NCBI GenBank assembly: GCA_947464365.1
Contig: CANHWS010000072.1
Coordinates: 1-13,224 of the forward strand
Reading direction: 5' to 3'
From: Cytophagaceae bacterium
GTDB taxonomy: Bacteria; Bacteroidota; Bacteroidia; Cytophagales; Flexibacteraceae
DNA length: 13,224 nt
Positions 6,492-13,217 of the stretch are shown here, piece by piece; positions within the stretch are counted from its first letter, which is position 1; each line of letters starts with the position of its first letter. Below the pieces are notes generated by a model that saw only the letters and a program-made list of their open reading frames with translations, was not told the DNA's origin and made no database searches. A program made the position numbers and the translations under genes.

Positions 6492-8426
6492 ATGACGAAT
6501 AAACCCAAACCCGCCAATACTAACCTCTTTAAGCTGGCAACTTTGGTTATTGCCCTAATGTGCTGTTGTCAGCTAGCAGTGGCACAGACTGGCAGTCCGA
6601 CGCCTAACACGGTGAAGGATGCAACCCAGCAGGCAGTCAACAAGGTGCTGGACCAGAGTATAAAGGCAGACTATACCCGGGCTGGCTTTACCCTCATCTT
6701 GCTCACGGACCGAAGCCAGGCTTACTACCAGGACATCGAGGCAGCTTTTAAGCAAATCACGATCCCGGCCAAATATGATAATAACGTTATCCAGACAAAC
6801 ATCTTAGAGCGGACCCCAGGGTTTACAATAAGTCCCAATTCCGATGGTTTAGTTGGCATGCTGACTCAGCGGAAAGTGCCCCAACAGATTGTCGGACACT
6901 TGTTTAGCGAGAAGAACGGATTGTACGGGTATGACAAGCTTTACGAACGTGCACGATACGGACTTGATGACAACGCTGTCATGCGGCTGAAACAAAGTGC
7001 ACAAGGTGTAGAAGGTAATGCCAAAACAGATGCCTGGATTTTGCCACTGCTGGCTAATACCTATATCGCAGTCGTGGATGTTCGGAACGTACGGAACTGG
7101 AATGCCTACTATGACGAAATCGACAGGGGGCGTCGAGAGACCGCACGTCGTCAAGGGGCAGTTTTCGTGCCTGTAAAACGTGAGCGTAATGGTTTTGATG
7201 TTGATGCCAGTGGGGCAGTGTTAAGACTCAACCTTCGGGACACCACGCTTTACGCCTTCTTTGATCGGTATTGGGCTGACGCAAATACCCCAGCAGCTAA
7301 GGCTAAGGAGCATATTGCAGCCCGTAATTTTATGGAGTTACCAATGCAACAAGTGGTTTACTTCAATAGCAAGAACTCAATTGGCTTTGTTAAGGATTAT
7401 GATGAGCTGCGATCCCCAGGCGATGGCGTTCGGAATGTAGTTAATGACGTTATGTCAAAAGCGGTGTCATCCTTGACGGACCTTAGGGCCAAGCAAGCTG
7501 TATATGATATCAGACCGCTCAGGGCCAAGCTCGGTACCAAGGATGGGCTCCATACTGATGATCTTTACAGTGTATACGAAAATGAACAGCGTTCGGATGG
7601 AAGCACCGTTCCTGCGTGGCGTGGCTACGTTAGGGCAAGTGTTGGTGTCGTGGACAACCAAAGCAATGCTACAGGTAGCACCACACCGTCAGAATTCTAT
7701 CAGGTGGCTGGGAAGCCCCTTGACATCGGCATGATCATGCAAGAGGAGCCAAGTGCGAAAGCATCCGTGATGATCGGTGTGAGTAATAATGGGCCTACAA
7801 GCGCCCTTATCCGGTTTGAGCTACTAGCTCGTGGTTTTGGTAGGCCGAATAAGTTCTGGAACAATAGCCGACTATACCTCGATGCTAGTGTATCAGGCAA
7901 GAGTTTCGATACCACTTTTAAGGAGCTTGTCGCAAAAGAAAATACCAGTACTTCTGGTCCACTTAGCACCCTCAAGAAGGGTAGTACAGGTGTCACCATT
8001 TTGTCCTTCGGCCTCGGCGGGGTTAAGTACTTTAACTTTTGGCGCAATGTGCAGGCTGGGCCCTACCTTGGCCTGCGGGGGGACTATGTTATGTTTAGCA
8101 ATAATGACCTGCATGAAGCAGCTAAGGCAGACTTTGGTGAGATCTATGGGCTTAAGGGAATAACGATCGATGCAGGCTTGCGTGCAGGGGTGGTGCTCAA
8201 TCGTGGAATCAGACTGGTGGGCAGTATCGGCATTGCGCCCTATTTCACGAACTCTGCTTTTTTTGGGACCAACAAACCAAATGGACTAGGTACTGGAACT
8301 GGCCGTCGGGTCGAATTTGATAACACCGCTCAACTTACCGCCTATAACAACCTAGGGACCACTAATCCGTTTTACATCAGGTATGACTGGGCGCGCTATG
8401 ACCTTGGCATACATTTTGAGTTTTGA
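6492..8426 (+). CDS. Exported outer-membrane-type protein, FlgT-like middle segment and C-terminal barrel (first gene of four)
   Basis: Unnamed Bacteroidota protein, 644 aa. A cleavable signal peptide ends near AVA-Q (residues 29-32). Residues about 40-340 form a mixed alpha/beta part including TDAWILPLLANTYIAVVDVR (179-198). About 338-415 contains RAKLGTKDGLHTDDLYSVYE and RGYVRAS, then FYQVAG and DIGMIMQE. The pattern of KxGxKxGL followed by VYE resembles FlgT C-terminal-like segments. From about 420 to 644 amphipathic strands alternate with turns (NVQAGPYLGLRGDYVMF; GITIDAGLRAGVVLNRGIRL), and the chain ends ...DLGIHFEF with a terminal Phe, as outer-membrane beta-barrels do. I infer a periplasmic N-terminal region joined to a small barrel. 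No catalytic motif is seen. It is the only gene here with a TGA stop. It follows two promoter candidates and is separated from the next gene by 201 bp. Confidence 0.7.
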   Translation: MTNKPKPANTNLFKLATLVIALMCCCQLAVAQTGSPTPNTVKDATQQAVNKVLDQSIKADYTRAGFTLILLTDRSQAYYQDIEAAFKQITIPAKYDNNVIQTNILERTPGFTISPNSDGLVGMLTQRKVPQQIVGHLFSEKNGLYGYDKLYERARYGLDDNAVMRLKQSAQGVEGNAKTDAWILPLLANTYIAVVDVRNVRNWNAYYDEIDRGRRETARRQGAVFVPVKRERNGFDVDASGAVLRLNLRDTTLYAFFDRYWADANTPAAKAKEHIAARNFMELPMQQVVYFNSKNSIGFVKDYDELRSPGDGVRNVVNDVMSKAVSSLTDLRAKQAVYDIRPLRAKLGTKDGLHTDDLYSVYENEQRSDGSTVPAWRGYVRASVGVVDNQSNATGSTTPSEFYQVAGKPLDIGMIMQEEPSAKASVMIGVSNNGPTSALIRFELLARGFGRPNKFWNNSRLYLDASVSGKSFDTTFKELVAKENTSTSGPLSTLKKGSTGVTILSFGLGGVKYFNFWRNVQAGPYLGLRGDYVMFSNNDLHEAAKADFGEIYGLKGITIDAGLRAGVVLNRGIRLVGSIGIAPYFTNSAFFGTNKPNGLGTGTGRRVEFDNTAQLTAYNNLGTTNPFYIRYDWARYDLGIHFEF

Positions 8427-8458
8427 GCCAACATCAAACCAAAATTAGTTGTGAATAG

Positions 8459-8493
8459 GTTGTTAATAACCTCATTAGCAGTTAATTAACAAC
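8459..8493 (+). repeat. 9-bp inverted repeat in the 201-bp gap
   Basis: GTTGTTAAT (8459-8467) and ATTAACAAC (8485-8493) are perfect inverted copies separated by 17 bases. The right arm overlaps the 10-bp palindrome GTTAATTAAC (8481-8490). No T-run follows, so it is not a standard terminator. It may be an operator, an mRNA processing or stability element, or the upstream part of a promoter. A TACCTTTC at 8509-8516 is one base off the -7 consensus but lacks a well-spaced -33 box. Downstream, an A8 run at 8609-8616 precedes the next start by about a dozen bases, typical of A-rich Bacteroidota leaders. Confidence 0.45.
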
Positions 8494-8627
8494 TATGTAT
8501 AGATTCATTACCTTTCTTTACAGCAGGATCAGATCCTTAAAACGACAGGCCCTGTAATTGCCCAAAGTACCCATTAGCTACCATCCTAAACGCTGCCTAA
8601 CCTACCTCAAAAAAAACCTCAACACCG

Positions 8628-9170
8628 ATGAAAAGCACCCTCAAACCCATCTTGTTTGCTGCCCTCCTGGTTGGTAGCAGTTTTGCTTACCTATCATGCC
8701 GCCGCCCGCCTGAGAGCACCTCGCTCAATTATGAGGTCAAGGCGATGGAGCAAGGCAAACAAGGGACGATTCTGTTCAAAGTTTTCAGCTACGGTAACAC
8801 GACCCGCCAAGGCATCGACCGGGCTAAAATGGACGCCATGCATGCCATATTGTTCAAAGGCATACCGGGCAGCAACTCAACCCGCCCTTTGGTGGACCTG
8901 AGTGTGCTTGAAGCCAACAAAAAGTACTTTGTTGACTTCTTTGGAGGTGCAACGGAGATCAACCAGTACTCACTCGGCTACATCAAGATCAAGGAAGGTA
9001 GCCACGAAGGCCCATACCGCCTCTATGTGTCCGAAAGTGGAGACGGGAGTGTGGAAGATCGCCTCAAAGTCAACAACATGGTCAAGGTAGGCATTCCTGT
9101 TACAGTGAATCTAGACCTATTGCGTCGCCGCCTCGAAGATGATGGCATCATCCGCAAGTTTGGCCTCTAG
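8628..9170 (+). CDS. Small lipoprotein, second gene of the exported four-gene unit
   Basis: Unnamed; 180 aa. Lys2 and Lys6, then a hydrophobic run, lead to the lipobox-like YLSC with candidate lipidated Cys24; Tyr at -3 is not canonical, so plain secretion is possible. Arginines directly after the cysteine (CRRPPE) argue against surface export, so I infer a periplasm-facing anchor. The body contains GTILFKVFSYGNTTRQGIDR, AKMDAMHAILFKGIPGS and VEDRLKVNNMVKVGIPVTV, ending in LRRRLEDDGIIRKFGL. I recall this pattern as a conserved Bacteroidota family found beside DUF6175 genes, but I know no function. The segment in which a beta strand is followed by a helix of the form DRAKMDAMHA recalls the way LPP20/FlgT-type domains begin; this is only a suggestion. 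The next gene starts 96 bp downstream. Confidence 0.7.
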   Translation: MKSTLKPILFAALLVGSSFAYLSCRRPPESTSLNYEVKAMEQGKQGTILFKVFSYGNTTRQGIDRAKMDAMHAILFKGIPGSNSTRPLVDLSVLEANKKYFVDFFGGATEINQYSLGYIKIKEGSHEGPYRLYVSESGDGSVEDRLKVNNMVKVGIPVTVNLDLLRRRLEDDGIIRKFGL

Positions 9171-9186
9171 GCAATAGGACATTGCC
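9170..9186 (+). other. Hairpin at the stop of the small lipoprotein gene
   Basis: GGCAAT / ATTGCC is a perfect 6-bp stem around the loop AGGAC; its first base is the last base of the TAG stop. No T-run follows. It may be a stability or processing element, or chance. Confidence 0.35.
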
Positions 9187-9215
9187 CTGTCTACATCTAT
9201 TTACTTCAAATCTCA

Positions 9216-9237
9216 AATGCCCAATCAAAGAGGCATT
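9216..9237 (+). other. Second hairpin before the DUF6175 gene
   Basis: AATGCC / GGCATT is a perfect 6-bp stem with a 10-nt loop, ending 29 bp before the DUF6175 ATG. With a loop of this size it is weak, but together with the hairpin at 9170-9186 it gives two stems in a 96-bp gap. Confidence 0.25.
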
Positions 9238-9266
9238 CAACCTATATCACCCCACCCGAACTAGCC

Positions 9267-10232
9267 ATGAAACGACTGTTCAAACCCCTCATTATAGCTG
9301 CCACAGTTTGTGTATTGAGCATAGGTCAACTGATCGCTCAGCAGCAACCCACCATTATGGTCGTCCCGAGCGACGTCTGGTGCAACAAAAATGGCTTCAT
9401 GACCACCTATTCTGACCAAGGAAGGATGGTCAAGGTGCCTGACTACAACAAAGCCCTACAAGAGAACGACGATCTTGAATTCGTGATCGGCAAAATCGGT
9501 CAGATGTTTGCTGATCGTGGATTCCCGCTCCAGAACCTAAAGGAGACGATGGACAAAATCGGACGTGATAATGCCAACCGTGCAGCACTGACTGGTAGCA
9601 AAGCCCAGATCAAAGAGTCACCTATCGACCTACTGAACCGGACTGCCAAGGCAGACATCATACTCAAAACCGACTGGACGGTGATCGAAAAGGGTGGAGG
9701 ACGCCGTACCGTACGGTTTACGATTACACCGATTGACCCTTACACAGGGTCTGAGGCAGGTGGTGGCGCCAGCGGCGAAAGTGTCAATCCATCTTCCGAG
9801 CAGAGCGTAAGCAAACTCATAGAGGAGGCAGTTTTGGCTAACATTACCAACCTCCAAACCCGTATGGAGGACTACTTTAAAGATCTCCGGACCAATGGCC
9901 GCAAGGTCAGCATCAAGATTATGGTCGCCCAGGCTGCCAAGTTTAACCTCGAGGACGAGTGCGACGGTACCGAATATACCCAATGGCTTGATGATTGGAT
10001 GGCCGCTAACGCTGTTAATGGTAAGTACATTCAGGAAGATGCAACCGAGAACGCTGTTAGCTATAACTCAGTTCGGATTCCGCTAAAGACGGAAGCAGGT
10101 CGAGACTTTAACGCCCAAATGTTTGGCCAAAAGCTCCAGAAGGATCTACAGGCCAAATGTGGCCTCAAAGGCAAAGTCAAACTCATCCGGAAAGGGGTTG
10201 CTGAAAGTTGGTTGGTACTCGGTGGCAAATAG
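9267..10232 (+). CDS. DUF6175 family exported protein, third gene of the unit
   Basis: Periplasmic protein of 321 aa with a signal peptide (KRLFK, hydrophobic run, cleavage near AQ at 24-25). The mature start QQPTIMVVPSDVWCNKNGFM (26-45) is the signature of DUF6175. About 70-135 holds FADRGFPLQNLKETMD, then ESPIDLLNRTAKADIILKTD. About 136-215 is a beta-rich domain ending in a helix: RTVRFTITPIDPYTGSEA, then LIEEAVLANITNLQ and YFKDLRTNGRKVSIKI. About 240-320 holds WMAANAVNGKY and SVRIPLK. The pattern in which a residue run of the type KADIIL leads into strands, DPYTG and then a helix resembles CsgG/FlgT/LPP20-type secretion and lipoprotein folds; that is inference from pattern, not a proven homology. 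Residues Cys39, Cys232 and Cys298 are present after the signal peptide. No enzyme motif is seen. No biological role of DUF6175 is known to me. Confidence 0.8.
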   Translation: MKRLFKPLIIAATVCVLSIGQLIAQQQPTIMVVPSDVWCNKNGFMTTYSDQGRMVKVPDYNKALQENDDLEFVIGKIGQMFADRGFPLQNLKETMDKIGRDNANRAALTGSKAQIKESPIDLLNRTAKADIILKTDWTVIEKGGGRRTVRFTITPIDPYTGSEAGGGASGESVNPSSEQSVSKLIEEAVLANITNLQTRMEDYFKDLRTNGRKVSIKIMVAQAAKFNLEDECDGTEYTQWLDDWMAANAVNGKYIQEDATENAVSYNSVRIPLKTEAGRDFNAQMFGQKLQKDLQAKCGLKGKVKLIRKGVAESWLVLGGK

Positions 10233-10243
10233 TCCCATAACCC

Positions 10244-10261
10244 ATGCTTTACCCTAAGCAT
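10244..10261 (+). other. Hairpin after the DUF6175 gene
   Basis: ATGCTT / AAGCAT is a perfect 6-bp stem around a 6-nt loop, 11 bases after the stop. A T6 run occurs only further on (about 10294-10299) and is not attached to this stem, so intrinsic termination is unlikely. Confidence 0.35.
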
Positions 10262-10325
10262 TACCCTGACCACCATCTTAGTCACCACCAGCTACTTTTT
10301 TCTACCTAACCATCACCTTTCGATC

Positions 10326-11327
10326 ATGAAAACGATGCCTATCATATCCCGCCTAGCCCAAGCAACACGTCGTTGTTTGCAAATAGGCTCTCTAGGCCTG
10401 GCCCTAGTCTTTAGCCTAGGTCCCACAGCGACCATGGCCCAGTCCGAGGCAAGTAACCTGCCACTTTACCCCGTTGTTCCGGACAATGTCAAAGTGCCTG
10501 AAGGTGCCAAAGAGCTCCTCCAAGCACGTCTAGACCAAGCTGTCACGGCCAACGGTATGGGCGGCATGGCTAGCCTTACCAATCGGTTTGTGCTTGTGCC
10601 GAAAATCATTGTCTTGCAGCGCAACATCACCCAGACAGCCCCCGCCATGACCCAAGTGAGCCTAGAGGCTGTCCTGCAAGTAGCCGACATGGGTAGCAAA
10701 CGTAGTATGGCCTCGACCACCATTGCACTCAACGGTGTGGGAGCGACAGAGGAAAAAGCCTATACAATGGCCTTCCAGAATATGGATGTCAATAGTGGTC
10801 CGCTTGCGGATTTCATGAAAACCTCTCGCGAAAAGATCCTGAATTTTTATCTCAACAACTGCGACCGGATCATCGCTCAGGCCAAAACCAGCATAGCACG
10901 CAATCAGCCAGAAGAGGCATTGGAGCAACTCCTGTCCGTTCCGTTTGAGGCAACAGCTTGTTTCAACAAGGCCAATGCCCTAGTGCCACAGGCTTTCAGG
11001 GCCTACCAGCTCAAACAATGTGATGTCTTTATGCAGAAGGCTCAAGCAGCATTGGCATCAGGCAACGAGGAAGAGGCAGCTCAAGCCTTGGCTCAAGTTC
11101 CTAGCTTTTCAGTTTGTGGCAAAAAGGCTGATGCCATCATAGCCAAGCTTAACAAACAATGGCTGATGAAGTACCAAAACGAGTTCAAGATCCGGAAGAT
11201 GAAAATTGACGCCCAAAAATGGGTTGCAGCTTCCTTGCTTGAGTCTGCTAGGCGCTTCTACCCGACTTACATCCTGCCTGGGGTGGTGCAACCTTACCAA
11301 CAGCAAGACCTTGGTTTTTTGAGGTAG
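10326..11327 (+). CDS. Exported protein with two cysteine-bounded helical repeats, fourth gene of the unit
   Basis: Unnamed; 333 aa. It has a long signal peptide with a basic n-region (RRC at 15-17) and cleavage near TMA-Q (36-39). About 45-150 is a domain with VPEGAKELLQARLDQAV, NGMGG, then NRFVLVPKIIVLQRNI and alternating strands. About 175-275 is alpha-helical with two tandem copies: NCDRIIAQAKTSIA...EEALEQLLSVP...C (Cys179 to Cys212) and QCDVFMQKAQAALA...EEAAQALAQVP...C (Cys232 to Cys264). Both copies share C-D, a helix, EEA, VP and a closing Cys about 33 residues later, which looks like TPR-like helix pairs, each perhaps locked by a disulfide. The C-terminal 55 residues are basic then hydrophobic. 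I recall similar proteins after DUF6175 genes in Bacteroidota. An ATG at 10335 is an alternative start. It is the last gene of the unit, with a terminator 27 bp on. Confidence 0.75.
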   Translation: MKTMPIISRLAQATRRCLQIGSLGLALVFSLGPTATMAQSEASNLPLYPVVPDNVKVPEGAKELLQARLDQAVTANGMGGMASLTNRFVLVPKIIVLQRNITQTAPAMTQVSLEAVLQVADMGSKRSMASTTIALNGVGATEEKAYTMAFQNMDVNSGPLADFMKTSREKILNFYLNNCDRIIAQAKTSIARNQPEEALEQLLSVPFEATACFNKANALVPQAFRAYQLKQCDVFMQKAQAALASGNEEEAAQALAQVPSFSVCGKKADAIIAKLNKQWLMKYQNEFKIRKMKIDAQKWVAASLLESARRFYPTYILPGVVQPYQQQDLGFLR

Positions 11328-11353
11328 ATTGCGGACTTTTATTGGATTAGATC

Positions 11354-11387
11354 AAAACCACTGGCGCCTAGGTGCTGGTGGTTTTTT
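11354..11387. terminator. Bidirectional rho-independent terminator
   Basis: AAAACCACTGGCGCC pairs with GGTGCTGGTGGTTTT (three G-T wobbles), leaving a tight CTAG-centred loop, and is followed by T-residues. The plus strand ends in a T6 run and the minus strand reads GTGGTTTT, so it can stop transcription from both sides. It lies between the plus-strand four-gene unit and the convergent minus-strand gene ending at 11425. Confidence 0.88.
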
Positions 11388-11424
11388 GTTGCATGGAAAC
11401 GACAACTAGGTTCATATTGACCAC

Positions 11425-11973
11425 CTACCCCTCCATCATTTTCCTTACCTCGGAGCGCAGATGGGCAAGGGCAAATGCGGTGGGGTCGCCACTGCCGCTG
11501 TTGATTAAGTTCTCGAAGGCCCGTGAAGCTAGCTGGATTGAGGGTTGGTCGCCATCTAGTGTCCCAGCAGCTTGGTTGATGAGCGACAAGACGTTCTGCA
11601 TGGCGCCTTTGATATGCTCATAACTTTGGTCTGAAATGTAGATCTGGGCCGATACGTTGTGCATAAACTCTTGATTCAGGACCTGATTAAGGTGCTGCTG
11701 CCAAAGGGCAACGTTGGCCTCTGGGGCATTCTCACGAACAAAGAGGTTTTGGGGGGCTATTCGCTCGAGGAATAAGACCCAGCGCTCATAAGCCTGAAGG
11801 CGCAGGGTGAGGTTTTGGTTATCTGCTTTAGTCCTGAAGTCAAGCAAGGATTTTTCGATCTCGCGCGTACTGTAGCTCCGGATCGTGAGGTACATGCCAT
11901 ATACCGCAAGGCTTGCGGGGATCACAATCTTGAAAAAATCGGCCATTAGGCTCAGGATAGACTCAGTTATCAT
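11425..11973 (-). CDS. Small membrane protein of unknown function downstream of hemW
   Basis: 182 aa. A hydrophobic helix at about residues 12-31 (DFFKIVIPASLAVYGMYLTI) is followed by a charged helical region. The segment LTLRLQAYERWVLFLERIAP (55-74) and the downstream HNVSAQIYISDQ (104-115) are, as I recall, conserved in a Bacteroidota-wide family of membrane proteins without assigned function. The rest is predicted mainly helical and cytoplasmic, since no signal cleavage site is seen. The start is an ATG at 11973; Met10 is a possible alternative. It lies 98 bp after hemW on the same strand, so co-transcription is plausible but not certain. Its 3' end faces the bidirectional terminator at 11354-11387. 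Confidence 0.7.
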   Translation of the reverse strand: MITESILSLMADFFKIVIPASLAVYGMYLTIRSYSTREIEKSLLDFRTKADNQNLTLRLQAYERWVLFLERIAPQNLFVRENAPEANVALWQQHLNQVLNQEFMHNVSAQIYISDQSYEHIKGAMQNVLSLINQAAGTLDGDQPSIQLASRAFENLINSGSGDPTAFALAHLRSEVRKMMEG

Positions 11974-12071
11974 AAGGCGAATGTAGGGATTTTGGCCATC
12001 ATGGCCTAGTTTGTCAGTTTCGGGGATATAGGAGGCATATTCAATTTCGGTACCAATTCCCCTAAGTCCAG

Positions 12072-13217
12072 TTAGGGCAATAGCTTTAATGTCAGATGAT
12101 CAGCCAAAAGGCGGCCTTCATCTGTCAGAATCAGTTTTTGCCCTAGTTGGTATTCAGCAAGGCCATCCTGTACCCATCCAAAGATCATTGTTTGGGTACT
12201 AGGAATTAGATCATAGCCCAGCTGGTCTTTAAGGAAAACAAGGTCAGCACCCCATTGGGTCCGAAGACTTGTCAAAAGGTACTCACCAATTTTTTCGTCC
12301 CCTGTAAGCGTTTCGGTGCTGCGCCATTCCGTTTTGTTGCTTGGGTCGGTCTGGATACCACTGACGTACTTTGTATTGTTAGCCACATTCGCATACCGAT
12401 TTTGCCCGTCAAAACTATGGGCACTAGGCCCAATGCCGAGATAGGGGAGGTAGCGCCAATAGTTGGTGTTATGGACGGCATATTGGCTAGGTTGGGCAAA
12501 GTTACTAACCTCATAGTGTTCGTATCCTGCTTGTTTCAGGCGGGCGACTAGGGTGTCATATTGTTGAGCTGCAACGTCCTCATCTACAGCCTTTAGCCTT
12601 CCCGTTTTGGCCCAGTGTCCGAATGTTGTCTTGGGCTCGACCGTCAGGCAATAGGCAGATATATGCGGCACCCCAAGGCCTAGGGCTGTTTTGATATCAT
12701 TGTCCCAAACAGCATCATCACTTATCGGAATGCCATACATCAGATCGATGCTTAGGTTGTTAATGCCTGCTGCTTGTGCCAGCTGCACGGCATCTAGGGC
12801 TTCGGTGGCATTATGAGCCCTGTTGCAATAGGCTAAGGCCGCTTGGTCAAAAGTCTGGATACCGATACTGAGGCGGTTTACGCCTAGTTGGAGCCATGAT
12901 TCAAGCCCTTTGATAGATATGTCATCAGGGTTGGCTTCTAGGGTAACTTCAGCCTTTGGGGTTACTGGAAAATGAGACCGAATTGCATCAAAGAGTCTAG
13001 ATAACTGGTCCTGACTAAGCAAGGAAGGGGTGCCTCCTCCTATATAAATCGTTTCGATTGAGGTTGGGACTAGGCCGAAAAAGTCTTTCTGGACCTTGAT
13101 TTCCTGCACCATGGCATCGACTAGATCATCAATTCGGCCAAGATTGGTGCTGAAGTGGAAGTCGCAATAGTGACAAGCCTGCTTGCAGAACGGTATATGT
13201 AGGTATAGGCCAGCCAT
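12072..13217 (-). CDS. hemW: Heme chaperone HemW (radical SAM family)
   Basis: HemW binds heme and a [4Fe-4S] cluster with S-adenosylmethionine and delivers heme to membrane proteins of the respiratory chain. It was long misnamed oxygen-independent coproporphyrinogen III oxidase. The 381-aa length is normal (E. coli HemW 378). The radical SAM motif is C-x3-C-x2-C at Cys11, Cys15 and Cys18 within HIPFCKQACHYCDF. GGGTPS, the SAM-binding glycine motif, is at 60-65, followed by TLEANPDD, GVNRLSIGIQTFD and NLSIDLMYGIP. HNTNYWRY with YLGIGPSAHSF marks the C-terminal half, and a HemW-type C-terminal domain closes the protein. There is no extra N-terminal segment of the HemN type, which supports HemW over HemN. 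The start is the ATG at 13217, directly before the conserved core. The promoter is beyond the window. Confidence 0.95.
   Translation of the reverse strand: MAGLYLHIPFCKQACHYCDFHFSTNLGRIDDLVDAMVQEIKVQKDFFGLVPTSIETIYIGGGTPSLLSQDQLSRLFDAIRSHFPVTPKAEVTLEANPDDISIKGLESWLQLGVNRLSIGIQTFDQAALAYCNRAHNATEALDAVQLAQAAGINNLSIDLMYGIPISDDAVWDNDIKTALGLGVPHISAYCLTVEPKTTFGHWAKTGRLKAVDEDVAAQQYDTLVARLKQAGYEHYEVSNFAQPSQYAVHNTNYWRYLPYLGIGPSAHSFDGQNRYANVANNTKYVSGIQTDPSNKTEWRSTETLTGDEKIGEYLLTSLRTQWGADLVFLKDQLGYDLIPSTQTMIFGWVQDGLAEYQLGQKLILTDEGRLLADHLTLKLLP

Noticed and set aside
6514..6590. Triple cysteine (residues 24-26) in the signal of the 644-aa protein as a lipobox
   Set aside because: The preceding residues (ALM) do not fit the lipobox, and a good signal peptidase I site (AVA-Q) follows.
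11990..12006. GGCCAT-C-ATGGCC palindrome between hemW and the small membrane protein gene
   Set aside because: Only a 4-bp stem is possible once a real loop is left; no terminator or operator context.
12060..12077. CCCTAA / TTAGGG hairpin across the hemW stop
   Set aside because: A 6-bp AT-rich stem without a U-run on the minus strand; too weak to call a terminator between hemW and the next gene.
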